IMG/VR virus record: IMGVR_UViG_3300044955_000022 | Coordinates: 1-25,521 of that record | Origin: a virus | Strand: one strand, 5' to 3' | DNA: 25,521 bases | In this document: positions 16,541-21,563 of the stretch, piece after piece | How positions within the stretch are numbered: the stretch's first letter is position 1 | Layout of the letters: each line of letters opens with the position of its first letter | Made by a program: the position numbers and the translations under genes | The notes under the pieces: model-generated | Told to the model about the DNA's origin: nothing | What the model saw: only the letters and a program-made list of their open reading frames with translations | Databases searched by the model: none

Positions 16541-17207
16541 CGTAGTCCTCGAAATCAGCCACAATAGACTTCACTTGGTCTTCCGACGCATCTTCTTCGA
16601 GGTTATCTAGAGAGAACACCTCTTCAAAGTCTGCATCAGTAATATCAACCGGAGCGTCTGGTTTAGTCTTAGGTGGTTCATTCAGGTCTTTGAGCCTATT
16701 CAGCTTCTCACGCAGGGCGTCGCGTAGTTCGTCTGAGGTCTTATGGGTAATGGTAACTTCGGTCTTTTCGGCAAATAGACCAACATCAGATACCTTACCT
16801 AGTAGCTCAAGTGCCTTTATACGGATACGAGGGTCGGGGTTTTCGGTTTCGAGCAGCAACTTATTGGTAATTGTATGGCGTAGTGCTGTTGTACTGTGCA
16901 CAACTTGCTTACCAAACTCCGTGAGGATGGCATCCGCTTGCACTAATGAGGCTGGTGTAAGTGTACTTAGCTCTTTTTCCGACACGTCTTTAGCTGCCTG
17001 TTGGGGATCGGCGGCAAATTGTGCAGCGACATGTGCTGCGTCTCGCTCGTCGAGCCCTGTTGGGTTCAAGTCCAGTCCTTCGACTGCGAGTAGACGGGCC
17101 GTATTGGCAAAAGCTCGAACTCTTTTTGGGAGTCCCGCTTCTAGCGATGGATTCGCTTTCCGTTTTGGTAACGGAATATCAGAATCGATATTGATTCGTA
17201 TAGCCAT
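16533..17207 (-). CDS. terS: Terminase small subunit (224 aa)
   Basis: Start at 17207. No Shine-Dalgarno is visible upstream, but an in-frame TAA 9 nt before the ATG forces this start or a later one. After a variable N-terminus, a helical core contains VHSTTALRHTITNKLLLETE and DPRIRIKALELLGKVSDVGL, then FAEKTEVTITHKTSDELRDA. This pattern, with KALELLGK, is typical of small terminases that recognise the packaging site and regulate TerL. The C-terminus is very acidic (DITDADFEEVFSLDNLEEDA). It is first in the leftward operon and overlaps terL by 8 nt. Two strong hairpins lie in its leader. Confidence 0.8.
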   Translation of the reverse strand: MAIRINIDSDIPLPKRKANPSLEAGLPKRVRAFANTARLLAVEGLDLNPTGLDERDAAHVAAQFAADPQQAAKDVSEKELSTLTPASLVQADAILTEFGKQVVHSTTALRHTITNKLLLETENPDPRIRIKALELLGKVSDVGLFAEKTEVTITHKTSDELRDALREKLNRLKDLNEPPKTKPDAPVDITDADFEEVFSLDNLEEDASEDQVKSIVADFEDYDD

Positions 17208-17242
17208 GTGGTCGATTTAGTACGCAAGTCAAAGGACTGTTA

Positions 17243-17268
17243 GTTATCCGCAACATCGTGCGGATAAC
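17243..17268 (-). other. Leader hairpin before terS (10-bp perfect stem)
   Basis: GTTATCCGCA and TGCGGATAAC form a perfect 10-bp stem around a 6-nt loop, in the expected leader of the leftward transcript. There is no T tract. Each arm also contains a one-mismatch DnaA-box-like 9-mer (TTATCCGCA), so a DNA-binding role is an alternative reading. Confidence 0.6.
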
Positions 17269-17273
17269 AGCAT

Positions 17274-17288
17274 CGCCACTTTGTGGCG
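17274..17288 (-). other. Second leader hairpin before terS
   Basis: CGCCAC-TTT-GTGGCG forms a 6-bp GC-rich stem with a 3-nt loop, 5 nt from the neighbouring 10-bp stem. Both would sit in the 5' leader of the late transcript if it starts near 17296. Confidence 0.5.
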
Positions 17289-17292
17289 TCTG

Positions 17293-17304
17293 CTTGTTAA
17301 CAAG
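17293..17304. promoter_or_regulatory. Palindrome CTTGTTAACAAG at the leftward promoter
   Basis: A perfect 12-bp palindrome overlaps the -10 edge and predicted start of the leftward transcript. It may be an operator for a regulator of late genes, but no binding protein is known. Confidence 0.4.
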
Positions 17305-17332
17305 TATACACAAAAAATTTTTTAGGTTGCAA
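17303..17332 (-). promoter_or_regulatory. Candidate sigma70-type promoter of the virion operon
   Basis: Read leftward, TTGCAA (17327-17332), an 18-bp spacer and TATACT (17303-17308) resemble -35 and -10 elements. The spacer contains the A6T6 tract. A 12-bp perfect palindrome, CTTGTTAACAAG (17293-17304), overlaps the end of the -10 and the expected start site, as an operator would. Confidence 0.45.
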
Positions 17333-17394
17333 CTAGGTACCATTGACGGGGGTGTTCCTATATATGAGGGGGTGGGGTCAGCCGACCGAGATAA

Positions 17395-17406
17395 GTACCT
17401 AGGTAC
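17395..17406. repeat. GTACCTAGGTAC palindrome, best of three related copies
   Basis: A perfect 12-bp palindrome. Related copies are CTAGGTACCA at 17333-17342 and GTACCTAGTACC at 17539-17550. All three lie in the divergent control region, so a regulator-binding role is possible. Confidence 0.4.
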
Positions 17407-17588
17407 CACAATGTGGACGCCGAGCGACCTAAAAGCTACGAGTGCAATTTATTCATTTATAATAGTAATACTATAGATGCGCGCGCCTTTGCTATATAAG
17501 CGATCCCCCCATAGGGGTGGGGGTCTGGATACCTGAAAGTACCTAGTACCATCTAGTGTTGTATCGTATCAAATAAGCGCAAATGGTC

Positions 17589-17616
17589 TTGTTTGTTGTC
17601 ACTAATTTGTTACTAT
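17589..17616 (+). promoter_or_regulatory. Candidate extended -10 promoter of the 176-aa gene
   Basis: TTGTTT (17589-17594), a 16-bp spacer and TACTAT (17611-17616) are preceded by TGT at 17608-17610, giving an extended -10. The 17-bp palindrome lies about 40 bp downstream, inside the predicted leader. Confidence 0.4.
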
Positions 17617-17655
17617 GAACCCATCTTCTGAACAGGTCAGAGGATAATCAATCAA

Positions 17656-17672
17656 GTTAGGGATTCCCTAAC
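17656..17672. repeat. Palindrome copy 1, GTTAGGGATTCCCTAAC
   Basis: A 17-bp palindrome with 8-bp arms and centre T, 28 bp before the ATG of the 176-aa gene. It is flanked by ATCAATCAA-type sequence. Confidence 0.85.
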
Positions 17673-17700
17673 AAATCAATCAATCAGATAGGTAACTATT

Positions 17701-18231
17701 ATGACTAAGTTTGTTTCTGTTCTACCAACGTCGATTACTAAAGCAGTATCGGATTACTCTAACGTATCAGTAAAAGCGGGTAACTCGCTTGTTAAGGTAC
17801 TGGATGCCTGTATTAAAGAGGGTTATCACTGGACTGATCTACAAGCTCCAGAGAAGGGCGCTAACCGCGACGTCTACGATTCGTTCAGGTTTGCCATTGT
17901 GCAAGGCTTTAACGTCAACGTGCGTAAACTGTTGGAGTCGCCAACCAAGACGCTGACAGAGGCCAAGAAGCTCGATAAGAAGTACTGGCAACAGCAGATC
18001 GGCTCTAAGATGAAGGATCTTCGCAACGCTCTTAAGAAGCGCCAAGAAGGTAGCGAGTCAGTAGCTCGCGCTCCTAAAGCTCTTAACACTAAGCTCCGCG
18101 AGTTACTTGATGAAGTAATAGAGCGTATCCAAAAAGCTGAGGGCGACGATATTAAGTACGCACTAGGCGATACGCAACTAGCTACCTTTATAAAGGATAC
18201 TCGCTCGCTTCAAAGCAAAATCACTAAATAA
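17701..18231 (+). CDS. Unrecognised charged helical protein (176 aa)
   Basis: Start at 17701, with only a weak TAGGTAA upstream; it is the first ATG after the palindrome. The protein is mostly helical and basic in its middle (LTEAKKLDKKYWQQQIGSKM, then KDLRNALKKRQEGSESVARA). The C-terminal half (LRELLDEVIERIQKAEGDDI) could form a coiled coil. There is no recognisable HTH, enzyme motif, signal peptide or membrane segment. It is alone between a candidate promoter and two tandem terminators, so it is a single-gene transcription unit. That arrangement would suit an early regulator or host-takeover protein, including a possible binder of the 17-bp palindrome. That is speculation. Confidence 0.7.
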   Translation: MTKFVSVLPTSITKAVSDYSNVSVKAGNSLVKVLDACIKEGYHWTDLQAPEKGANRDVYDSFRFAIVQGFNVNVRKLLESPTKTLTEAKKLDKKYWQQQIGSKMKDLRNALKKRQEGSESVARAPKALNTKLRELLDEVIERIQKAEGDDIKYALGDTQLATFIKDTRSLQSKITK

Positions 18232-18235
18232 CACT

Positions 18236-18260
18236 AAGCGCCCTTCGGGGCGCTTTTTTA
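18236..18260 (+). terminator. Rho-independent terminator 1 after the 176-aa gene
   Basis: AAGCGCCC-TTCG-GGGCGCTT is a perfect 8-bp stem with a UUCG loop, followed by a T run. It starts 5 nt after the stop codon. Confidence 0.95.
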
Positions 18261-18275
18261 TTTGTCTAACATATG

Positions 18276-18308
18276 ACCCCAATCGGCTTCGGTCGGTTGG
18301 GGTTTTTT
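18276..18308 (+). terminator. Rho-independent terminator 2, in tandem
   Basis: ACCCCAATCGGC-TTCG-GTCGGTTGGGGT folds as a stem of about 12 bp with two G-T pairs and a UUCG loop, then TTTTT. It lies 16 nt after the first terminator and has no sequence identity to it, so it is not a simple duplication. Confidence 0.9.
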
Positions 18309-18377
18309 ATTGTCTATCGTTTACGACTGGCAAACTTGTTTGTCACTTATAATCATCACGAAGTGATACACAAACGA

Positions 18378-18394
18378 GTTAGGGATTCCCTAAC
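18378..18394. repeat. Palindrome copy 2, GTTAGGGATTCCCTAAC
   Basis: Centre T. It lies about 25 bp after a TATAAT (18348-18353), in the non-coding region, not before a gene. Confidence 0.85.
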
Positions 18395-18421
18395 TTATTA
18401 CGTCGTTAACCACAGGTTTTC

Positions 18422-18490
18422 GATACCAGTTACACGGAGCGGCTGTGAGGGAGTTGTTATGGAGTTGGATACCAGTTACACGGAGCGGCT
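18422..18490. repeat. 23-bp direct repeat pair (period 46 bp)
   Basis: Two identical 23-bp copies at 18422-18444 and 18468-18490 begin GATACCAGTTACACGGAGC and end GGCT, followed by TGTGAGGG and TTGAGGGG. A core of the same repeat (TGGATACCAGTTAC) recurs at 25350-25363. Confidence 0.9.
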
Positions 18491-18504
18491 TTGAGGGGTT
18501 CAGG

Positions 18505-18528
18505 CTTATGCTGTGATCACAGCATAAG
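18505..18528. promoter_or_regulatory. 24-bp perfect palindrome, operator-like
   Basis: The half-site CTTATGCTGTGA is followed exactly by its reverse complement, with no spacer. It starts 14 bp after the second direct repeat. There is no T tract, so it is unlikely to be a terminator. The length and perfect symmetry suggest a dimeric regulator or replication-protein site. Confidence 0.6.
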
Positions 18529-18557
18529 GTTTTGTGAGCCGATTTGCAAGCGTTTTT

Positions 18558-18574
18558 GTTAGGGAATCCCTAAC
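18558..18574. repeat. Palindrome copy 3, GTTAGGGAATCCCTAAC
   Basis: Centre A. It stands 6 bp before the first TAATGTTCCAAA iteron and is not directly upstream of a gene. Confidence 0.85.
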
Positions 18575-18580
18575 TTTTTA

Positions 18581-18795
18581 TAATGTTCCAAACTAATGTT
18601 CCAAAAATGCCCCCTAATGTTCCAAAAATTTTCGGCTAAGTTGTTGATTTTAAAGTAATGTTCCAATGTTCCAAAAATTTAAATTATGAAAGGGGGAAAA
18701 TTTGCAGTTCGTTCGCCCCGCTTCGGCAGGCTCATTCCCCTCTCTCTCACTTACTACTACTTATATAATTATATTTTTAGAACTTTGGAACATTA
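18581..18795. repeat. TAATGTTCCAAA iteron-like cluster
   Basis: Direct copies occur at 18581-18592, 18594-18605, 18615-18626, 18656-18665 (TAATGTTCCA) and 18665-18675 (lacking the first T). One inverted copy, TTTGGAACATTA, is at 18784-18795. Between the direct and the inverted copies is AT-rich DNA. This suits an iteron-type origin or a multi-site operator. Confidence 0.75.
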
Positions 18796-18926
18796 CTTAC
18801 AAATCAATAACTTGAATTGTTCCGGTGTCACGTTCTCACAAAACTTCACCAGAAATGGAACAAAGCGGGGTCAACCAACAAAACTACACTAAACACCACG
18901 AAACTACACTCCTTACTCTGGCTTCC

Positions 18927-18954
18927 TTGACTACAAACCACATTGTGGTATAAT
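18927..18954 (+). promoter_or_regulatory. Near-consensus sigma70 promoter of the AAA/VWA region
   Basis: TTGACT (18927-18932), a 16-bp spacer and TATAAT (18949-18954) form the best promoter in the window. The spacer contains a 13-bp palindrome, ACCACATTGTGGT (18937-18949), that touches the -10. The predicted transcript would have a leader of about 150 nt before the DUF3150-like gene. Confidence 0.8.
18937..18949. promoter_or_regulatory. Operator-like palindrome within the promoter spacer
   Basis: ACCACA-T-TGTGGT lies between -35 and -10, a usual place for a repressor site. Its sequence is unlike the 17-bp palindrome family, implying a second regulator. Confidence 0.45.
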
Positions 18955-19039
18955 AGTATATGTGTGGTGGTAATGCGGCTTGCCTATCTGCTGTGTCACC
19001 TACCTGACCACACGGCGGGCTCTGAATACTTCAGAAAAA

Positions 19040-19056
19040 GTTAGGGAATCCCTAAC
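19040..19056. repeat. Palindrome copy 4, GTTAGGGAATCCCTAAC
   Basis: Centre A, 56 bp before the ATG of the DUF3150-like gene. It is followed after 1-2 bp by a GGCACA/TGTGCC hairpin. Confidence 0.85.
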
Positions 19057-19058
19057 AA

Positions 19059-19077
19059 GGCACACACGTTGTGCCTA
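19059..19077 (+). other. Leader hairpin AGGCACA/TGTGCCT of the DUF3150-like gene
   Basis: AGGCACA-CACGT-TGTGCCT is a 7-bp stem just after palindrome copy 4. A near-identical hairpin follows copy 5. The downstream arm contains an in-frame GTG. Confidence 0.55.
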
Positions 19078-19112
19078 CTGCCCGTCAACAACCAACCAAC
19101 GAGGTTAATCAA

Positions 19113-20000
19113 ATGAACAAACAACTATTTAATCCATCAGCACCGTCAATCAGCTCTGCTGCTATGTTGGTCGAGCTTAACATCTCAACATGGACTGCAC
19201 GTAAACAAGACAAGCGTGCATCCGAAGAGGTAACGTCAAGCAACCATGCTGACAAGCACACTGCACGTGTGAACAAAGACATCCTCGGTAACTGTGCCGA
19301 ATTAGATGCAATTCGCAAGTTCGTTGCTAACAACCGCAACCTGCACTACTCAATGACTATGCCATGGTCTGACTCGGGTCTGCGTCTGCTACCGACAGCG
19401 CAGTACTTCAAGTACCAACAGGAAATGACAGCGATACGCAACGAGTTCGAGCGACTGACTAACATCTTCCTCGCAGTGTATGACGACGCGGTGATCGAAG
19501 CGCAACTCAAGCTCGGTAACTTGTTCAACCGTGACGACTACCCGACGACGGAGAGCATAGCCAGTAAGTTTGCATTTCGTATCAACTACATCCCGTTGCC
19601 TGACGCTGGCGATTTCCGTATCGACATTGGTAACGAGGCGACCGCACAACTGCGTGCCGAGTATGACGAGTTTTACCAGAACATGTTAGGCACAGCCATG
19701 CGTGATATATGGACACGTCTGCATGACTCGCTCAAGCACGTCACCGAGCGTCTCGACTATTCGGACGACAATAAGAAGCGTTACCACAACACGTTAATAC
19801 CTAACCTGCTCGACATCGTGGAGCTGATGGGTACGTGTAACGTGACAAACGACTCGCAGATGACAGCCATACAGCAGCAACTCGAAACTGCACTGCGTGG
19901 CGTGACAACCGAAGCGGTCAAAGAGGATGAGTACTTGCGTCGTGAGACCAAGCGCAACCTCGACCACGTGATCAAACAACTACCGAGCTTAGACTTTTAA
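19113..20000 (+). CDS. DUF3150-like protein, partner of the AAA+/VWA module (295 aa)
   Basis: I choose ATG 19113, which follows GAGG at 19101-19104. An in-frame GTG 14 codons upstream lies in a hairpin arm and lacks a clear ribosome-binding site. The protein is helical with long charged segments (LTNIFLAVYDDAVIEAQLKL, then MLGTAMRDIWTRLHDSLKHV). SKFAFRINYIPLPDAGDFRID in the middle is strand-like. There is no signal peptide or membrane segment. The pattern resembles DUF3150 proteins, which are often encoded next to MoxR-type ATPases and VWA proteins in phages. That family call is from memory of the pattern and context. Its role is probably as an adaptor or substrate of the AAA+ complex. Confidence 0.6.
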   Translation: MNKQLFNPSAPSISSAAMLVELNISTWTARKQDKRASEEVTSSNHADKHTARVNKDILGNCAELDAIRKFVANNRNLHYSMTMPWSDSGLRLLPTAQYFKYQQEMTAIRNEFERLTNIFLAVYDDAVIEAQLKLGNLFNRDDYPTTESIASKFAFRINYIPLPDAGDFRIDIGNEATAQLRAEYDEFYQNMLGTAMRDIWTRLHDSLKHVTERLDYSDDNKKRYHNTLIPNLLDIVELMGTCNVTNDSQMTAIQQQLETALRGVTTEAVKEDEYLRRETKRNLDHVIKQLPSLDF

Positions 20001-20017
20001 GTTAGGGATTCCCTAAC
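20001..20017. repeat. Palindrome copy 5, GTTAGGGATTCCCTAAC
   Basis: Centre T. It begins at the base after the stop codon of the DUF3150-like gene, 53 bp before the AAA+ ATG. Confidence 0.85.
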
Positions 20018-20023
20018 AACTTG

Positions 20024-20043
20024 TTAGGCACAATGCTGTGCCT
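20024..20043 (+). other. Leader hairpin TAGGCACA/TGTGCCTA of the AAA+ gene
   Basis: TAGGCACA-ATGC-TGTGCCTA is an 8-bp stem with a tetraloop, 7-8 bp after palindrome copy 5. It matches the hairpin after copy 4 in both arms but not in the loop. Confidence 0.6.
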
Positions 20044-20070
20044 ACAAATCAACCAAACGGAGAAACAACC

Positions 20071-21162
20071 ATGAACAATGCACAATCTATGTACGCACTC
20101 GGTCTCGACCAGATTGCATCGGCTATCAAAGCCAACGGCCACAACCGCACAACCCTAGTGCAAGGTCACATGGGTACGGGCAAGTCATCACTGCTGACTA
20201 ACCTCGCTAAAGATCTGCCGAATCATGTGCCGTGCTACTTCGACTGTACGACCAAGGACTTGGGTGACATCACGTTACCTAACCTGACGACAGCCGGTGA
20301 CGCGGGCTATGTGACATACGCTACCAACGAGGAGCTTGGCGCGCACCACGACAAGCCGATACTGCTGATGATCGACGAGTACGGCAAGGCTAACCCTGCT
20401 GTTAAGAACTCACTGTTACGTCTGATGCTCGAACGTAAGATCGGTAGCTACACACTACACCCTGAGTCAATCATCTTTGCGACGACTAACCTCGGTGCTG
20501 AGGGTGTCGGTGACTTGTTACCACCACATGCTCGCAACCGTCTGACTGTTATCACGTCGCGCAAGCCGAGCAACATGGAGTGGATCGAGTGGGGCATCAA
20601 CAACGGTATCGAGCACACGCTGTTAGGTTGGTGTAAAGACAACCCGCAGTTGTTCCAGTCATTCGACGAGGTGCGCAACCCAGATGACAACCCGTACATC
20701 TACCACCCGAAAGCACAGCGACCTGCGTTCGTTACACCACGTTCGCTCGAAGCTGCGTCTGACTGGTTACACCGTCGCGCCGAGTTCGATGACCAGACTC
20801 TCACTGCTGTGTTAATGGGTACAGTTGGCGACCGTGCAGCTATGGACCTGATGGCGTTCGTTAAGCTAGCCGATCAGCTACCGACGCTCGACTCTATCAA
20901 GCAAGACCCAGACAACGCCAAGATACCTACGTCGGCGGCGGCTGTGTGCATGGTCGTGTATCGCACGCTGTCTACCATCGAGAAAGACTGGTGTGACGCA
21001 TGGGTCAAGTACATGAGTCGTTTAGACAAAGAAGCACAGGGCTTGTTTGCTAACGGTGTACGTCAACCGAAGTATGCCAAGCAAGGCATCGTGATGACTA
21101 ACAAGTCGTTCACACAGTGGGCGATGGACAACAACTACATGTTCGCTGCGGACAAAGTGTAA
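20071..21162 (+). CDS. MoxR-type AAA+ ATPase (363 aa)
   Basis: I choose ATG 20071, which follows CGGAGA; an in-frame GTG 11 codons upstream lies in a hairpin arm. Walker A: GHMGTGKSS at 32-40. Walker B: ILLMIDEYGKA at 97-107. Sensor 1: FATTN at 136-140. A probable arginine finger is in HARNR at 153-157. TPRSLEAASDWL at 222-233 suits the sensor 2 region. This arrangement fits the MoxR/AAA_5 clade, whose members form rings and remodel protein complexes together with VWA partners, as in RavA-ViaA. The VWA/metallopeptidase gene follows two genes on. Function in the phage (assembly, anti-host or anti-defence) is unknown; the ATPase fold is well supported. Confidence 0.88.
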   Translation: MNNAQSMYALGLDQIASAIKANGHNRTTLVQGHMGTGKSSLLTNLAKDLPNHVPCYFDCTTKDLGDITLPNLTTAGDAGYVTYATNEELGAHHDKPILLMIDEYGKANPAVKNSLLRLMLERKIGSYTLHPESIIFATTNLGAEGVGDLLPPHARNRLTVITSRKPSNMEWIEWGINNGIEHTLLGWCKDNPQLFQSFDEVRNPDDNPYIYHPKAQRPAFVTPRSLEAASDWLHRRAEFDDQTLTAVLMGTVGDRAAMDLMAFVKLADQLPTLDSIKQDPDNAKIPTSAAAVCMVVYRTLSTIEKDWCDAWVKYMSRLDKEAQGLFANGVRQPKYAKQGIVMTNKSFTQWAMDNNYMFAADKV

Positions 21163-21165
21163 ATA

Positions 21166-21182
21166 GTTAGGGATTCCCTAAC
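21166..21182. repeat. Palindrome copy 6, GTTAGGGATTCCCTAAC
   Basis: Centre T. It lies 3 bp after the AAA+ stop and 17 bp before the next ATG, and it touches the region of the ribosome-binding site AAGGAG. Confidence 0.85.
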
Positions 21183-21199
21183 AAACTAAGGAGATAGTT

Positions 21200-21562
21200 A
21201 TGACTAACAAACACTACGCCAAATGGACAGCAGTCGACGAGACTAAGCTGATCGTTATGTACAACACCAACGCATCTATGGCTGAGATGGCTGAGGCAAT
21301 GGACCGCACAGAACACGCAGTCCACTCGCGTCTGACCAAACTGCGTAAAGAGAATCGCATCGACATCGGTGACGCTCACCTGCAACAAGAGCTACCGTTT
21401 GTTGTTCACGAGCCTACACCGACGGAACGCTTCATTAAAGACCTAGACCAGCTAGCGTCTGAGGTAGACAAGGCGTATGCGTCTGACTACATACCGCTTG
21501 CACTGTACTTCGGCTTCGGCTTCGTTGTTGGTGCGCTAACTATTATTACATTCGGAGGCTAA
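21200..21562 (+). CDS. HTH protein with C-terminal membrane helix (120 aa)
   Basis: Start at 21200, with AAGGAG upstream. Residues 9-50 (WTAVDETKLIVMYNTNASMA, then EMAEAMDRTEHAVHSRLTKL) match the pattern of Myb/SANT- or GcrA-like helix-turn-helix domains: W at the start, then a hydrophobic helix, AEMA, then RTxxAVxxR. The linker (50-96) is acidic and hydrophilic. Residues about 97-118 (DYIPLALYFGFGFVVGALTI) form one hydrophobic helix, ending TFGG. It should be anchored in the inner membrane with the HTH in the cytoplasm. It sits between the AAA+ and VWA genes (1 nt before the VWA ATG), so it belongs to the same unit. It could tether DNA or the AAA+ complex to the membrane. This is inferred. 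Confidence 0.75.
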   Translation: MTNKHYAKWTAVDETKLIVMYNTNASMAEMAEAMDRTEHAVHSRLTKLRKENRIDIGDAHLQQELPFVVHEPTPTERFIKDLDQLASEVDKAYASDYIPLALYFGFGFVVGALTIITFGG

Positions 21563-21563
21563 C

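Larger units (their letters stand above)
17208..17700. promoter_or_regulatory. Divergent control region between the two arms
   Basis: This 493-bp non-coding stretch separates the leftward virion operon from the rightward arm. From left to right it holds the terS leader with two stem-loops, a palindrome at the candidate leftward promoter, and an A6T6 tract (17312-17323). Then come three copies of a GTACCTAG-type motif, GC-rich runs of C5-6 and G5 around 17503-17523, a candidate rightward extended -10 promoter, and one GTTAGGGAWTCCCTAAC palindrome. No credible coding frame was found. Confidence 0.65.
18232..19112. other. 880-bp non-coding control region with repeats; possible replication origin
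   Basis: This stretch holds, in order, two terminators, a TATAAT at 18348-18353 without a clear -35, and palindrome copy 2. After those come a 23-bp direct repeat pair, a 24-bp perfect palindrome, palindrome copy 3, and a cluster of TAATGTTCCAAA repeats. An AT-rich run (18755-18780), a strong promoter and palindrome copy 4 complete it. Two open frames of about 70 codons cross it, but they have no ribosome-binding sites and run through the terminators or repeats. Dense repeats next to AT-rich DNA are typical of origins, but no initiator gene is visible in the window. Confidence 0.55.

Noticed and set aside
17466-17476. TAATACTATAG, similar to the ends of a T7 promoter
   Set aside because: The middle bases of a T7-type promoter are missing, and no single-subunit RNA polymerase gene is visible.
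18406-18414. TTAACCACA, a one-mismatch DnaA-box-like 9-mer
   Set aside because: A single imperfect copy is expected by chance at this scale.
18422-18490. Direct repeats considered as a CRISPR array
   Set aside because: Only two copies with one 23-bp spacer, no further units, and no cas genes.
18273-18494. 73-codon frame in the control region
   Set aside because: It runs through terminator 2, palindrome copy 2 and both direct repeats, and has no ribosome-binding site.
18505-18528. 24-bp palindrome considered as a CRP site
   Set aside because: TGTGA and TCACA are adjacent, without the 6-bp spacer that CRP needs.
18686-18892. 68-codon frame in the AT-rich part of the control region
   Set aside because: No Shine-Dalgarno, odd composition, and it crosses the inverted iteron. 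More likely non-coding.
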